DNA of 64,000 bases from Carettochelys insculpta (lineage: Eukaryota; Chordata; Testudines; Carettochelyidae). The stretch spans positions 180,094,798-180,158,797 of the forward strand of contig NC_134138.1 in NCBI RefSeq assembly GCF_033958435.1, read 5' to 3'. This document shows positions 1 to 11,693 of the stretch, in pieces. How positions within the stretch are numbered: the stretch's first letter is position 1; every line of letters begins with the position of its first letter. Under the pieces are notes generated by a model. That model had not been told where the DNA came from. It ran no database searches and saw only the letters and a program-made list of their open reading frames with translations. Position numbers and translations under genes: made by a program.

Positions 1-24
1 CCTAGCATATTGTGTACTCTAAAG

Positions 25-348
25 CAGTTTTCTTAAACTGTGGGTTTGGACTCCAGGGTGGGTTGTGATTCCATTTTAATGGGGACACCATGGCTAGTGT
101 TAAACTGGCTGGGGCCCGGGGCCAAAACACAAGCCCGGGACCTATTGCCTGAGAGCTTCAGCTTTAGGTGGTAGGAATCGAGTTACAGGCCCTGCCTGGT
201 ACTGAAATTCTTAGGATTCAGCTCACCCTTTCCTCACCCCCCACCTCAGGCGAAGGGGTTTTAGATGGCTCATTCCCCATCTCCTGGGGTGACGCAGAAT
301 TTTTTTTATCAGAAGGGGGTCATGGTGCAAAGAAGTTTTAGAACATGG
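25..348 (-). mobile_element. hAT-type non-autonomous DNA transposon
   Basis: The left edge carries a motif reading 'cttaaactgtgggt' and the right edge 'aagttttagaac', the two ends of a repeat commonly seen in turtle DNA. The interior is GC-rich with 'gggcccggggcc'. Flanking 8-bp sequences ctctaaag (17-24) and ctctgtag (349-356) agree at 6 of 8 positions, as expected for an old hAT target duplication. There is no coding capacity. Family assignment is from memory. Confidence 0.6.
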
Positions 349-356
349 CTCTGTAG

Positions 357-1488
357 AAAGCTAAACTGCTGCCTGCATTCTATGTGGTTCTGTGGAGAAA
401 GGTAATATGAAGGCTGTCAGGATAGCTAGCAAAAGTAGTTGATGTCCATGGGCTTCAATGCAAGCTGCTGAATTTATAACCAATGGAACTCCATGCAGTG
501 AAGCATGAAGAACAGCAAAGATAATGACAGCATCAAGTTTTAAAGTTTCTCTTTCCTTCATTGATTTTTATTGTGTTTATTATATTGCTTCCATGCATCT
601 ATATTTTCATTTTTCCATTAGAACAGCCAGTAGTCTTCAGAGACTCGGGCTGATATCAGTAGCACCCATTGCATTAAAAATGCCTGCTTTTACACATAAT
701 GGTGACTGTGATTATTAATTCTTTTTAAATAAATAACTTGGCATTTGCTATTAAGCCTCAAGGTGGTTATGTTTTAAATGCCATTTGTTTTTCATTAAAA
801 AGGCTTTTCTTTCTTAAATCCTTAGCTTATTCATATTAGGAAAAAAATTGGCTTTTTGATTTAAAAAAGCCAAAGTTTTCAAATAAAAATACCCTTACTG
901 AATTGATCTACTAACTGAATAGAGCATTATAATCTCATAAGGCAAGATATATTTAGCTGGTTGTTTTTTTTCTCCTCCTTGGCTTTTTAATTGGAAGCCA
1001 ATGAGAGTCAAAATAAGTTTGTCCTAAACTGTTAAGGAAATCACAAATTTGATTCAAGTCTTATTGTGTAATTTCAAGTACAAAACCTCACAAAATCCTA
1101 CAGGGACAGCTGGTTTTTTTTTTTCCCCTCATTCTCTTCTCCACTAGCAATGCTGTTGACATTACTCTATGTTCACATTTGAACAAGTCGCTTGTATTTC
1201 TACATTTTGTTTACTTTAAGTACATTCAGAGTAAAATATCAGCCTCCTATTAAAAATCTCTATCCGCTGGAGGCATATGAAACTTGTAGATTGGATCAGA
1301 TCTGTGATTTATCAGATCTAACCTTGGTAAAGGTTATTACGTCTGCCAATGAGAATCACAACTGTGGGTTGTTTATTTTGGGGGTGGGGGTGATGTGGAT
1401 GCAGTGTAATGGATCATATAAAAAAACCTAAAAGCTGTTAAGGAAACAAAAACACTCACGACAAAAGAATGCATTTCCAAAGAACGTG
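357..1488. other. unassigned AT-rich (probably intronic) sequence
   Basis: AT-rich unique-looking sequence with several poly-T runs. Small open frames here lack splice context and recognisable domains. No gene or repeat was identified. Confidence 0.5.
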
Positions 1489-1491
1489 TCA

Positions 1492-1756
1492 GGCTATGTC
1501 TATACTAGACATAAGTCGACTGTTGATGTGCAATTTTAGCTAGGCCAGTTGCATAGCTAAAATCAACTTATCTGTTTACGTGGAAGAAGGTTGATGGGAG
1601 CGTTTCTCCTGTCAATCTTCCTTAGTCCTCACTGCTCACAAGGAGTTCTGGGGTCGACTTTGACCCAGGAAAGTGCCATTTCACACATGCGCAAAACAAA
1701 ACCCTGGAGGATCAACCCTGTGTGGGTTGATCTTCTGCGGCTGTGTAGACCTAGCA
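1492..1756 (+). mobile_element. miniature DNA transposon, family F copy 1
   Basis: A 265-bp element starting GGCTATGTCTATACTAG and ending GTGTAGACCTAGCA, flanked by exact 3-bp repeats tca (1489-1491 and 1757-1759). It shares a 'gcatagctaaaatcaacttat' type interior and 'ttgatgggagcgttt' with copy F2. Terminal sequence and 3-bp duplication suggest the PIF/Harbinger superfamily. No ORF of its own. Confidence 0.75.
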
Positions 1757-1759
1757 TCA

Positions 1760-2106
1760 GAGAGAGAAGGATCCTCTATGGTGACTCAGCAGGAAGATTA
1801 GAGGAAAAATAACTAATATCAAAAAGAGAGAGAGATGGTTTTTTTTAAAAAAAAACAAAAACACTAAAGAGTCTGATAATCCATGTATGTGTGTAAAATA
1901 AAAATACTAGACAAAGGAGACTGCTCAGTCTATTTCTAAAAGAAATAAAGACCATGTGCATTTTTAGTTATGGTTCATGGGCTGACTATAAATTCAAGAC
2001 TGTATACTGCCCCTTTCCTGTATCATAACATCTGCTAGGTTCAGTGGGAGAATTGCACAAGATAAATACAAGAATATGCCCTTTATTTAGTAATGAAGCT
2101 TTCAGT
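1760..2106. other. unassigned sequence
   Basis: AT-rich sequence with A/T homopolymer runs around 1840-1862. No gene or recognisable repeat was seen. Confidence 0.45.
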
Positions 2107-2108
2107 TA

Positions 2109-2393
2109 CAGGTTGAACCTTTCAAGTCTGGCACCCTTGGGACTTGATTGGTACTGAATGAGAGAATTTCCCAAACGACAGGAGGTGAATATTGTCTAGC
2201 AGCATTATCCACACTTCCACTGTTTACTGAGCTCTTACCAGGTGTTTAGGAATAAATTAGAGCTAAATAACAGCACAGAACACTGAGAGCTGGAAACAAA
2301 GTTTATGGGACCATGGGAAACTTGGACATGCCCATGATCAGTGGACATCCGGATAATTAAAATCATGCTGGACTAGAGAGTGCGGGACCACTA
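2109..2393 (+). mobile_element. pogo/Tigger-like miniature element, copy 1
   Basis: Begins TA then CAGGTTGAACC and ends near 'gactagagagtgcggg', an imperfect inverted match to the left end. The second copy (11352-11632) shares the interior 'gtctagcagcattaccaaca' type block and 'aataacagcacagaaca'. The left TA fits a Tc1/mariner-type target. No ORF. Confidence 0.6.
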
Positions 2394-2426
2394 TTACTAT
2401 TAATGGCCCTCATTCAGCAACACTTA

Positions 2427-2703
2427 GGCTATATCTACACTAAACATAGAAATCAACTGAAGATCTGCAATTTTTACTATGCCAATTGCATAGCTAAAAT
2501 CAACTTATCTGCGGTCGACTCCCATGTCTGCTCACACAGGGAAAGGTTGATGGGAGCGTTTGTCCCTTTGACCTTCCTTATTCCTTGCCTCTTGAGATGT
2601 GTTCAGGGGTTGGCTTTGACCCCCAGAATGTCATTTCACATGTGCGAGAAATCAAACCTTGGAACTGAGTGGGTCAGTCTTCCATAGTAGTGTAATTGTA
2701 GCC
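2427..2703 (+). mobile_element. miniature DNA transposon, family F copy 2
   Basis: Starts GGCTATATCTACACTAA and ends TGTAGCC. Flanks are tta (2424-2426) and tca (2704-2706), one base apart. The body aligns with F1: the same 'catagctaaaatcaactta', 'ttgatgggagcgttt' and 'catttcaca' blocks in the same order. Confidence 0.7.
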
Positions 2704-2706
2704 TCA

Positions 2707-3335
2707 GTAGGATTATATGCTCATCTTTATGACCATTGCTATTTCCACCCTTAATTCTGTTCCTTCTAACTTGGTTTCTCTCCCTTCTGTCTCTTCATTT
2801 CCTTTTCTGGAGTAACTCCCAATTTCTACCCTATGGCTTTTGTTCACATCTATTTTGCCATCTGATCTACTAAAATAATAGCAGTGACAAGCTAACATTG
2901 ACATTTAAGATGACATCTTTATGTTTTAACGTTAATAATCCAGTGGGTCTTTGTATCAGGTTCTCTGAAGCAGACTGAGCACAGCATTCGTTTATATGCA
3001 TCTCTTGGAATGGGGGCTAGTTAAAAAATGAGTGCCTTTGTAGTGAAAGCTTCTTATGGAAAAATCATGCTTTTCATTGAAATTTCAAATTTTGTAAACT
3101 TCCAGCTGGCTCAACAGCAGGTCAGATTTTTTTCTCAAAAATGTATGTGAAACATTCATCCAATTTTTTACAATCAAAAACTTGATATACAGTAAATTTT
3201 GATTTGTTATCTTTGCACCTATGAATGCTAGAAATAGTGAGTGCCACAGTGTGAAAGCTGCATGTGAATATTCTGCAGAAGAGGCGCATGTAATATGTCA
3301 AGTAGATCTGGCCCTTCTAACATTTCTATCTGCCC
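2707..3335. other. unassigned sequence
   Basis: AT-rich sequence without a recognisable gene or repeat. A few short open frames have no domain or splice support. Confidence 0.45.
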
Positions 3336-3815
3336 CAGTGCACAGTGGAGTGCTCAGGCAGGCATCCTGCCTGCTGTGGCCCTTCACCATTCCTAGAACC
3401 AGCTGGCTGCTTGTGGAATGTCTCTGGACACTCCTTTGGGGTAGGGCAGTGAGTCTCCACGCACTGCCCCTGCCAGCACCGTCCTCACAGCTCTCACTGG
3501 CTCATTTGTGGCTGATGGGAGCTGTGGAGCAGTGCCTGCGGGTGCATGCAGGGCATGGAGACCCACTGTCCCTTCCCTGTCTCCCCCCAGTCTTTTGCAG
3601 AGACATGCTGACCCCTCCAGAGAGCAGCATGGAACCACAGCAGACAGGCAGCCTGCACCTCACACCCCTTTCTGCACTCCAAACCTCTGCTTCAGGTCAG
3701 AACCTTCCTGCACCCTCTATCCTCCTTTAATCCACATCCTCTCTTGCAGTCTAACACTGCACCACCCCAGAGTTCCCTCTTGCACCCATACTCTCTCTAT
3801 TGATATGCTAAAAAT
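3336..3815 (+). repeat. GC-rich dispersed repeat, copy 1
   Basis: A block of about 480 bp with raised GC. It shares 'tcctg(c/t)ctgctgtgg' near its start, followed by matching blocks on the gain of 'gggagct', with 25190-25660. The open frames in it (169 and 106 codons) are overlapping, compositionally biased and without domains, so they are not called genes. It may be a fragment of a larger retroelement. Confidence 0.4.
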
Positions 3816-4434
3816 GTGCAGCCCATGACAACTTACCAAGATTCGTGGAGTACCCACATGAAAATTATTGTCCACCCCAGACTGGATAATCCATGGTCCC
3901 TTCTAATGGATCCCTTTAAAATCTACAAATTATATTTTACAGAGATGTTTGGCCTCTTTATGTTTATTATATCCTGTTTTAGCATTCACTCACCCACCTA
4001 ACTTAGAATTGGAAAATTAGTCTGAAAACTACCTGACAATTCTGTGTAGGAGTTGGTGATTACCCACTAGTAATACAATGCTACCTGAGGTATTCATGGA
4101 ATTATGGGTTTTCACGTCTCTGAACATGGAGCTGCATATGTATTCAGCCAATTGTCAGTGGGGGAGTTGTTAACTATTTTGGGGGCCAAGTGGGGGCATA
4201 GGCAGTCCAGACAAGATATTTGTTAGTGTAAGTCCCCACAGGTCTAGCACCTAGGCTTGCAGAGCAACTGGTACTCCACTTTTCTTTATCTTATAAGGGC
4301 ACAAACCACCAAATGTTCTGCCTCTGCGGCTTAACAGACAGCAGCCCCATGGCTCATGATTGGCTCTCTGCCCTACAGAAACCTGAGGTTCATTCTAGAA
4401 AGTGTCCAGACAACCTCTGGTGATAGGACAAGAC
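3816..4434. other. unassigned sequence
   Basis: Mixed-composition sequence. No gene, RNA or repeat was recognised. Confidence 0.4.
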
Positions 4435-4673
4435 ACAATGGGCTTAAACTGCAGTAAGGGAGGTTTAGGCTGGACACTAGAAAGAACTTCCCCATTGGAA
4501 TAAATTGCCTAGAAGGTTGTGGAATCTCCAGCATATGAGATTTTTAATAGCAATTAAACATCTCTCAGTGATGGTCTAAGATGGTGCTTGGTCCTGTCGC
4601 AAGTGCAGGGGCCTGGGCTAGATGGCCTCTTGAGGTCTCTTCTAGTTCTGTGATTCTGTGATTCTGCAGATGT
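4435..4673 (+). mobile_element. CR1 LINE 3' end fragment
   Basis: Contains the CR1 3' region: a 'gctggacactagaaagaac' block, 'gcctgggctagatggcctc' and 'gaggtctcttctagttctg', then the octamer tail (tgattctg) repeated. It is a typical 5'-truncated CR1 insertion in + orientation. Confidence 0.85.
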
Positions 4674-4707
4674 CATGACCATTCCTGATCTTTGCCCTTG
4701 AGCCACT

Positions 4708-5138
4708 GGCCGTCTCTACACTAGCCCCAAACTTCGAAATGGCCACGCAAATGGCCATTTCGAAGTTTACTAATGAAGCACTGAAATGCATATTCAGTGC
4801 TTCTTTAGCATGCAGGCAGCTGCGGCACTTCAAAATTGACGTGCCTCGCCGCCACCCAGCTGGTCCCGACGGGGCTCCTTTTCAAAAGGACCCCGCTTAC
4901 TTCGAAGTCCCCTTATTCCCATGAGCTGATGGGAATAAGGGGACTTCAAAGTAGGTGGGGTCCTTTCGAAAAGGAGTCCTGTTGGGACAAGCTGCACGGC
5001 GGTGAGCTGCGTCAATTTTGAAGTGCCGCGGCCGCCCGCATGCTAATGAAGCGCTGAATATGCATTTCAGCGCTTCATTAGTAAACTTTGAAATGGCCAT
5101 TTGCTTGGCCATTTTGCTTGGCTAGTGTAGACGTAGCT
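4708..5138. mobile_element. foldback DNA transposon, family B copy 1
   Basis: A 431-bp element that is one long inverted repeat: GGCCGTCTCTACACTAGCC at the left pairs with GGCTAGTGTAGACGTAGCT at the right. The pairing continues through the 'gaaatggcc', 'tactaatgaagc', 'gcatgc' and 'gacggggctcctttt' blocks to a centre near 4925. Flanking trinucleotides do not match well. Copies B2 and B3 have clear 3-bp duplications. Confidence 0.85.
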
Positions 5139-6969
5139 ATAGTGTATTCATTAAAACATGGTGTCTCTCAAACAGATTACTTCAAATTTGTGTGCTTAGT
5201 GAGGCCAACTGTGAAATGAGGAAGATAATGCTTATGCACCTTTGTAAAGTGATCTGAGATCTACAGGTGGAAATAGTATGTAAGTGCAAAGCAGAATTAT
5301 TAAACACATTTTTCAGATGGTGTAATAATGCCCAGAAAAGTTCAGTGACTTGGCTGTTTTTCTTAAAATCATTCAAGTTGCATGCAGCCCACAGGTCAGT
5401 GTCTGTTATGTACTGCCCTCTGGGACTGACCCACGCATAGCATGGGTCTGTGTGAGCTCTTTAATGGAGAGTTCATAAACTCAAAGCTATTGCAGCTTAT
5501 GGTGTTAGCTCTGGAGATCTTTGGCTCAAGCCTCAGGACAAAATGGTGGCTACTGCATAAAAGGGACCTCCAGGACCCACTTAAAAATTTGAAAGGGACA
5601 TGATTATTTCAAAAGAAGAAGACGCTTTAATTTTATTGTTATTTTAATATATCGAATGTGATGAATTGGCAGCCTATAGACTGAAGATGTCTGTTTTTCC
5701 GCAGAGCAAGCTGAGCGCATAGACTGTTGCTTGACATAGTGGCTCCACACTGCCACACCAAAAGTTACAGATCATGACTTTAATATCATGAGATTTAAAA
5801 ATAACAAATATTAAGTTCCTTTCATTTGTCTTTTTGAACGCTTAAGGTTCACCTTTTAAAGCTTATCTCTGCAGCCACAACATCAAGAAATGTTCATTTA
5901 AAAAAAAATAAATAAAAGCTAGGGTTCCAAGTAATCACATGACTCCAGGAGCTAGAATTTTCAAATAAAACCAATCAAAATCCATCAAAACTTGCAAAAT
6001 TGTATAGGCTCTAAATACCAAAAACCACTAAATAACGTTAGAGTCCAGATCTGGATATGGTGTCAATAATTCACGCTTCATATCTGTCAAATTCTTGATG
6101 TCTGTTGAAAATGACAGCCATGATGTAGTGAGTTTTATGATTGGTTCCTTGTCCAATAGAGCCAAGATCCCGAGAAGTGCTGAGCGTTTTAGCCTGGTTT
6201 GCAGAAAGACTTAACATATGCATAAAGATAAATGCATGAGCCATCATACTGAAATGAATGAGACTATTTGCATGTTTAAACTAAACGTGTATAGAACTCT
6301 TTTTCCTTAACCAAGCTAGAGTGTTTATCACCTTGCAAGATTGAGTCCTCAGAGCTAGACATCAGTAAACATGAGAATCAGGCTTAATTTAGGAACTTTT
6401 TGCTGGTATATTCTCTTTTAATAATAATTCTACTTAAGGCTCTGAGCAGGCGGACAGCTGTGTGTACTTTAAAGTCTGTAAAAGTGTAAAGGGAATGGGA
6501 GATACTCGTAATGCTCTTCAGAATTATGAATAATCTCAGAAAGCTACAGTAGATGTGGATCGTATAAGAGCATATTCATTGGAATATGCATTCAAGTCCA
6601 TCTTAAATAGTCAAATAAACAAGGAAAATATCAGAATGAAATTGTTTCCTGACAACAGGTATATTTATGGCAGGGAAAACAAAGCTGTTTACAGTATACG
6701 GTTCTATATCAAGAACATAAATTAGGTCATAGAGAGAGACATTGCTTATTTGAAAAGAGGTGTTCACTGAGACAGTCATGCTGCTTTATGGCAATATGTA
6801 TTTATTCCTTTGAAATGGTTATGGCATGCCCCGTAAGTCTTGAATAAGACTGAAAGTTTTAGTATTCAAGTTGAAGGATCTAGTTGAAAAGACAGGCAGC
6901 CAACAAGGGCCTTTCTTTCTGGCCCAAAAGCTTGTCTTTATTTGCAGGCTTTGCTGTAATTCGTAAGGA
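5139..6969. other. unassigned, probably intronic
   Basis: AT-rich sequence. The stretch 5200-5290 ('gtgaaatgaggaagataatgc') resembles a MIR tail. The rest holds no recognisable gene or repeat. Confidence 0.4.
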
Positions 6970-7630
6970 AGAAAGTAATTGGTTCTTCTCTGAGTGATAG
7001 TTCTAGTCCATGCCACATTAGGTGTGAGCACTTGCCACCTACAGTGGTGCAGGAAGTTTTTTTCCGTAGCAGTGTCCATAGGGGAGGGGCTCTGGCCCGC
7101 TCTCAAATGGCACCCTCATGCACCACGCAGCATCAGTTCCTTCTGTCACTAGTGAGAGTGCTGGAACATTCTGCTGCCTTGTGCCAGAGTAGTTTGTATT
7201 GCTCAGCTTGATGAACTTTTTTTCTAACATAGTTAATTATTATCCCTTAGAAGAGTCACTGTTAGAATTGGTTGGCCAGAGATGGGGCTTTGCCCAGTGC
7301 CTGTCAATGAGCCTCATATCACCTGTTTGAAGTGTCTCGATGAAGGGCACCTAAATGACAAGTGTCGTATTTTCAGATTGTTCAGACTTCAAAGAGGGAG
7401 AGGGACATCCATCTCTGGGCACTCCTGATGGAGTCAGAGTTCACTGTGGCACTGGAGCAGAGATCCAGCTTGGCCCAGGGCGCTGGAATTGATGCTGAGT
7501 GCTCTGTGGGTGTCATTTTCCAGACTGAGCCCATCTCTTCCTCCAAGAAGCCTGAAAAACCTGTGAGAGAAAGATCTCCCACTTCCTATAAGGGAGAGGA
7601 AGGAGCTGGAGGAGAGCCAAGACTCACAGT
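6970..7630 (+). pseudogene. DIRS-like retrotransposon: 5' region and start of ORF1 (decayed)
   Basis: From about 6970 the sequence resembles the leader of a turtle tyrosine-recombinase (DIRS-like) retroelement. At 7324-7365 a frame encodes CLKCLDEGHLNDKC, a perfect C-x2-C-x4-H-x4-C zinc knuckle, followed after a +1 shift by KRERDIHLWALLMES, a charged segment I associate with ORF1 of these elements. The knuckle is the nucleic-acid-binding part of the Gag-like protein. The reading frame is broken and the element is split at 7631 by DNA transposon A1. The 3' part lies at 9086-10305. Identification is by recall. Confidence 0.55.
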
Positions 7631-8312
7631 GGCCGCGTCTACACGTGCACTCTACTTCGAAGTAGCGGCGCCAACTTCGAAATAGCGCCCATCACGGCTA
7701 TACGTGTTGGGCGCTATTTCGAAGTTGAAATCGATGTTAGGCTACGTGACGTCGAAGCCGCTAACCCCATGAGGGGATGGGAATAGCGCCCTACTTCGAA
7801 GTTGAACGTCGAAGTAGGGCACGTGTAGCCGATCCGCGTCCCGCAACATCGAAATAGCGGGGTCCGCCATGGCAGCCATCAGCTGAGGGGTTGAGAGACG
7901 CTCTCTCTCCAGCCCCTGAGGGGCTCTATGGTCACCGTGTGCAGTAGCCCTTAGCCCAGGGCTTCTGGCTGCTGCTGCGGCAGCTGGGGATCCATGCTGC
8001 ATGCACAGGGTCTGCAACCAGTTGTCGGCACTGTGGATCTTGTGTTGTTTAGTGCAACTGTGTCTGGGAGGGGCCCTTTAAGGGAGCGGCTTGCTGTTGA
8101 GTCCGCCCTGTGACCCTGTCTGCAGCTGTTCCTGGCACCCTTATTTCGATGTGTGCTACTTTGGTGTGTAGACATTCCCTCGCAGCGCCTATTTCGATGT
8201 GGTGCTGCCCAGCGTCAAAGTTGAACGTCGATGTTGCCAGCCCTGGAGGACGTGTAGATGTTATTCATCGAAATAAGCTATTTCGATGTAGCGTGCATGT
8301 GTAGACGTAGCC
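7631..8312 (-). mobile_element. miniature DNA transposon, family A copy 1
   Basis: 682 bp flanked by exact 3-bp repeats agt (7628-7630 and 8313-8315). The ends are GGCCGCGTCTACACGTGCA and TGCATGTGTAGACGTAGCC. It is in reverse orientation relative to A2-A4 and shares their interior, including the complement of 'cagacagggtcacagg' and many TTCGAAGT/ATCGAAAT motifs. Open frames of 60-90 codons inside it recur in the other copies but lack domains; they are transposon sequence, not genes. Confidence 0.9.
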
Positions 8313-8315
8313 AGT

Positions 8316-9085
8316 GGGTGGTTCAGCCCCTCCATCAGGGGGAGTTGCGCACCAGGTTGAGTAGTCTAGCTGAGTGGTTCCCAACTTTTTCAGTAACACG
8401 GTACACTTCATTGAGACAAGCAGTTCCATGGCACACCCACTTTTTCAGCTGAATCTTTCGCTCATAAATGTCACATTTACTTATTTTTACTATGGTTACA
8501 GTCTAACCAGAGAGTTTGCAACGTACGAGTGCGTGCAACCTAAACAAGGATCAAATGTATTAATATTTCAAATCCACCGCACAGTATACCATCTCAGCGA
8601 GCACAGATACATTTTCAAAATCTGGTCAATGCCATACTAGAGATGTTGAGTAAATGAGTAACCACTGAAAGCAGGTTCCTCTCCCCATCAGCCCATTGGA
8701 GCTAGGACGTGGCATTTAAACTGCATCCCAGCTCCAACAGTCTTCCACCCTCCCTCCCCCTTGCCACAGCAGAGAGTGGGGGCAGGCTTCCTGCCGGCTC
8801 ATTTGGTCTGGGAAGCAGCATTTCAGCTACCTCATGGGATGAGTGGGTCCTGCAGGATTGGCGTTTCCCCTCATGGTGGTTCTGCAAAGAGCCACCTCAA
8901 GGGGGAAATTAACTAACTCTGCACCAGCTGCAGGGATTGATGAACTCCACACCAGACGGGACTCAAGCGGCCTTGCTAGTTGAGCCCCAGCTGGCATGGG
9001 GTCATCAGTTTCCAACACTAAAGTGGCTATGCAAAGAGATACAGCAAGGGGAAATTGACAAAATGTCATGGCACACCTGGACAGT
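8316..9085. repeat. unclassified repeat between the two DIRS-like parts
   Basis: It begins near 'gtggttcccaactttttcag' and ends near 'catggcacacctgga'. The left end resembles a hAT-type repeat starting with a 'ttctcaac(c/t)' motif, and 'catggcacac' occurs at both edges (8426 and 9068), in direct orientation. The middle (8700-9060) is GC-richer. No gene was identified. Confidence 0.4.
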
Positions 9086-9910
9086 TCTCATGTTCTTTCA
9101 TCAGAGCAGCCATCTCTCTCATCCACCAGCCAATCCAGGGTCAGACAGTAGTTCCTTAGGATGTGACATCAGGTTTCTACGGAGCCTTGAGAGACTTCAT
9201 TTATCAGGTCTTTTTTTACAACATAGTACCTTAACCTACTCTTCTCTAGGCTCACCAGCCCACCCTTTAAGCCCTGGGCTCCTGTTCTATCCCACTTGTC
9301 CTGGAAGATCGCATTCCTAGTGGTGGTGATGTCAGTGAGACCAGCGTCTAAGGTCAAGGACTTGACCTTGGAACCATGTTACGCACATTCTTTATAAGGA
9401 CAAGGTCCAGCTGCAAACCCATGTGGTGTTCCTGTCAAAGGTGGCATCTTCCTTCTGTGTGAACCAAGATACATTCCTGCCTGTATTCTGTCCGAAGCTG
9501 CACAAGATGGCAGAGGAGAGGGATTTGTACATACTGAGTGTCTGGAGGGCTGTCTCTTTTTACTTAAAATGCACTAAGCCTTTCCATTAGTCGACCCGTC
9601 TCTTCATTGCTACAGTGTCTATGACAAAGGGCCTCTCAGTTTCTTTGCAGAGGATTTCCAGCTGGATCACCTTTTGCATAAAGACCTGTTATGAACTGGC
9701 AAAGGTTCCACTGCTGCTGACCACCCGAGCCCATTCGACAAAGGCACAGGTGTCTTCTGCAGCCTTCCTGGCGCACATTCCAATCCAGAACATCTTTATA
9801 TCCAAGATGTGGTCCTGTCATCATGTGTTCATGTCTCATTACATCATCACTCTGCAGGCCAGAGATGATACTGTGTTCAGCAGAGCTATGTTACAATCTT
9901 GAACTCTGTG
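9086..9910 (+). pseudogene. DIRS-like tyrosine recombinase remnant
   Basis: A + strand reading with frameshifts and stops gives, in order, 'SHLSWKIAFLVVV', 'FCVNQDTFLPVFCPKLHK', 'RDLYILSVWRAVSFYL', then 'RLFIATVSMTKGLSVSLQRI' and 'TRAHSTKAQVSSAAFLA'. I recognise this as the C-terminal recombinase domain of a DIRS-type YR retrotransposon, the enzyme that inserts circular element DNA by recombination. The clearest uninterrupted part is 9615-9902. An in-frame stop after 'CTKPFH' (near 9590) and other breaks make it non-functional. The RT/RNase H part expected between the Gag knuckle and here is missing, probably by deletion. Confidence 0.6.
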
Positions 9911-10305
9911 AACACCCTCCCACTTCCAAAGCTAGTGCTGAGAGTCATCTAATAGGGAATGGACATGAGCAATCACTCGAAGGAAAAACGTTCACCTTTT
10001 TCATAAATGGGTTTTTTCTAGAGGTGTTGTTCATGTCTGTTCCATAACCCACCCTCTTTCCCCAGCGTCAGAGTTTCTGGAAAGAAGAAACTGAGGATGG
10101 GGAGTAGTGTGGTGTGCTCCTTATATTGCACCATTAAGGCACCACTCCAGAGTGGGCCAGATCCTCTCCCGTCTGTATTCTGGTAAGGGAAGAACTTCCA
10201 GCACCAGTGCAGCTGGTGAGCACACACAGCTCATGCAGCATAGACATGAGCAACACATCTCAAAGGGCACCAGTTACAGAACAGACAGCTGTCTTTTCAG
10301 GAGTG
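9911..10305 (+). mobile_element. DIRS-like element 3' non-coding region
   Basis: Follows the recombinase remnant. It contains 'gacatgagcaa' at 9962 and again at 10245, and an inverted relative ('ttgttcatgtc') near 10026, giving a small set of direct and inverted repeats typical of the ends of this element type. The right border is estimated. Confidence 0.5.
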
Positions 10306-11349
10306 GAGCAATGTGCCTCACAGCACTTACTGTGGCTATAAAATGGAGCTAATATTTACCCTCTTTTGTAAGTGCTTGGGAATTCTTGGATGAAAGGTTC
10401 TAAACAAGGGGTGGTTAAATATTCGACGTCATGTAGTTTTGGAAACTTCTGGAAGGAATGTCAGTGTTTCAAAAGTAGCCTAATGCCTTTAACATTTTGG
10501 AATAAAACTACTGGATATAAATGTTAGCCAGTGTCTGATTTCAGTAGACCCATTAATAGAGTATTAGTGTGCCTACCTCCTTAGTTTTTGATTGCATTTT
10601 TCTACCATAAGTCAACAGGAATGACACATTGCACAATATAATGAGAAGTCAAGCCCCACATAAAAAATCCGTATGTGTCTCTGATATTGTAATGTGATTT
10701 TCTTGGCATTTTTGTATTTTCTGTAGATGCAAATTTATCTAATCATAGGGTAAACAGCAGCTGAATTTAAAAGCCATTTGTCAAAAGAAGCCTGTAATGG
10801 ATTTAGAACTGTATAATGTCTCATACCGGCAACAGATCAGCATTATACCTTCATTAGCTAGTAAATTCAGTCTCCAAGTACTAACTTTTAAGAGAAGCAA
10901 ATGAAGACAAAAGATATTGTTTTAGAAGTCAAATGTTTTTAAATGTTGTTGCCAAATACAATTGTTCCTTTTATAGCCTTCATCTATTCAGATAAAAACT
11001 GTAGGATAAAAATGTAAATATTTCCATGATTTATATTTTTATCAAAATCTCACTTTGAGAGCTTGGAGTCTGTATCCTCCTTTTTAGGGTAATTATTGCT
11101 TTATTTTAAACTTGAAAAGTCTGAACTGGCACTTGGAGAACTACTGTTATAGCCATTCATTTTTAAAATGAATCACAGCATTCCTTTGGGGAGAGATATG
11201 GTATAAATTGGACATGACAACACTGAGAACCATAGCTATTTGTGTAGTATGGCCCAAACCCAGCTCGCAGACTGTTGTATGCATGAGACCATCATGGAGA
11301 TCAGGGCAAAAGGCCCTTTCTCTAAGCTCGTGAACAGCTCTATAACTAC
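10306..11349. other. unassigned, probably intronic
   Basis: Strongly AT-rich, unique-looking sequence. A MIR-like tail may lie at 10325-10400 ('ataaaatggagctaatattta'). No gene was seen. Confidence 0.4.
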
Positions 11350-11351
11350 TA

Positions 11352-11632
11352 CAGATTGAACCTCTCTAGTCCAGGACCTTAGGACCTCATCAGTGCTGAA
11401 CAAGAGAATTTGCCGGACCATGGAAGGTCAATGTAGTCTAGCAGCATTACCAACACTTCCACGGCTTACTGCGCTCTTAGGAGACATTAAGTGGTAAATT
11501 ACAGCTAAATAACAGCACAGAACATGGAGAGCCAGGACTGGTGGCTGTAAGCAAACTTTATGGGGCCATGAGAAACTTGACCACACCATAATAACTAATC
11601 TGGCTAACTAAAATCATTCTGGGTTACGACTG
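11352..11632 (+). mobile_element. pogo/Tigger-like miniature element, copy 2
   Basis: Same family as 2109-2393. It starts CAGATTGAACCTCTCTAGTCC after a TA dinucleotide and keeps the 'gtctagcagcattac' and 'aataacagcacagaacat' blocks in order. The right terminus is eroded. Confidence 0.6.
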
Positions 11633-11693
11633 TTGCCTGATGACAGAGAGGTTCACCCAGTACTACAGTAGCCATATTATATGTGGTACTAAT

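Noticed and set aside
3221..3828. 169- and 106-codon frames
   Set aside because: Overlapping frames in a GC-rich dispersed repeat that recurs at 25186-25800.
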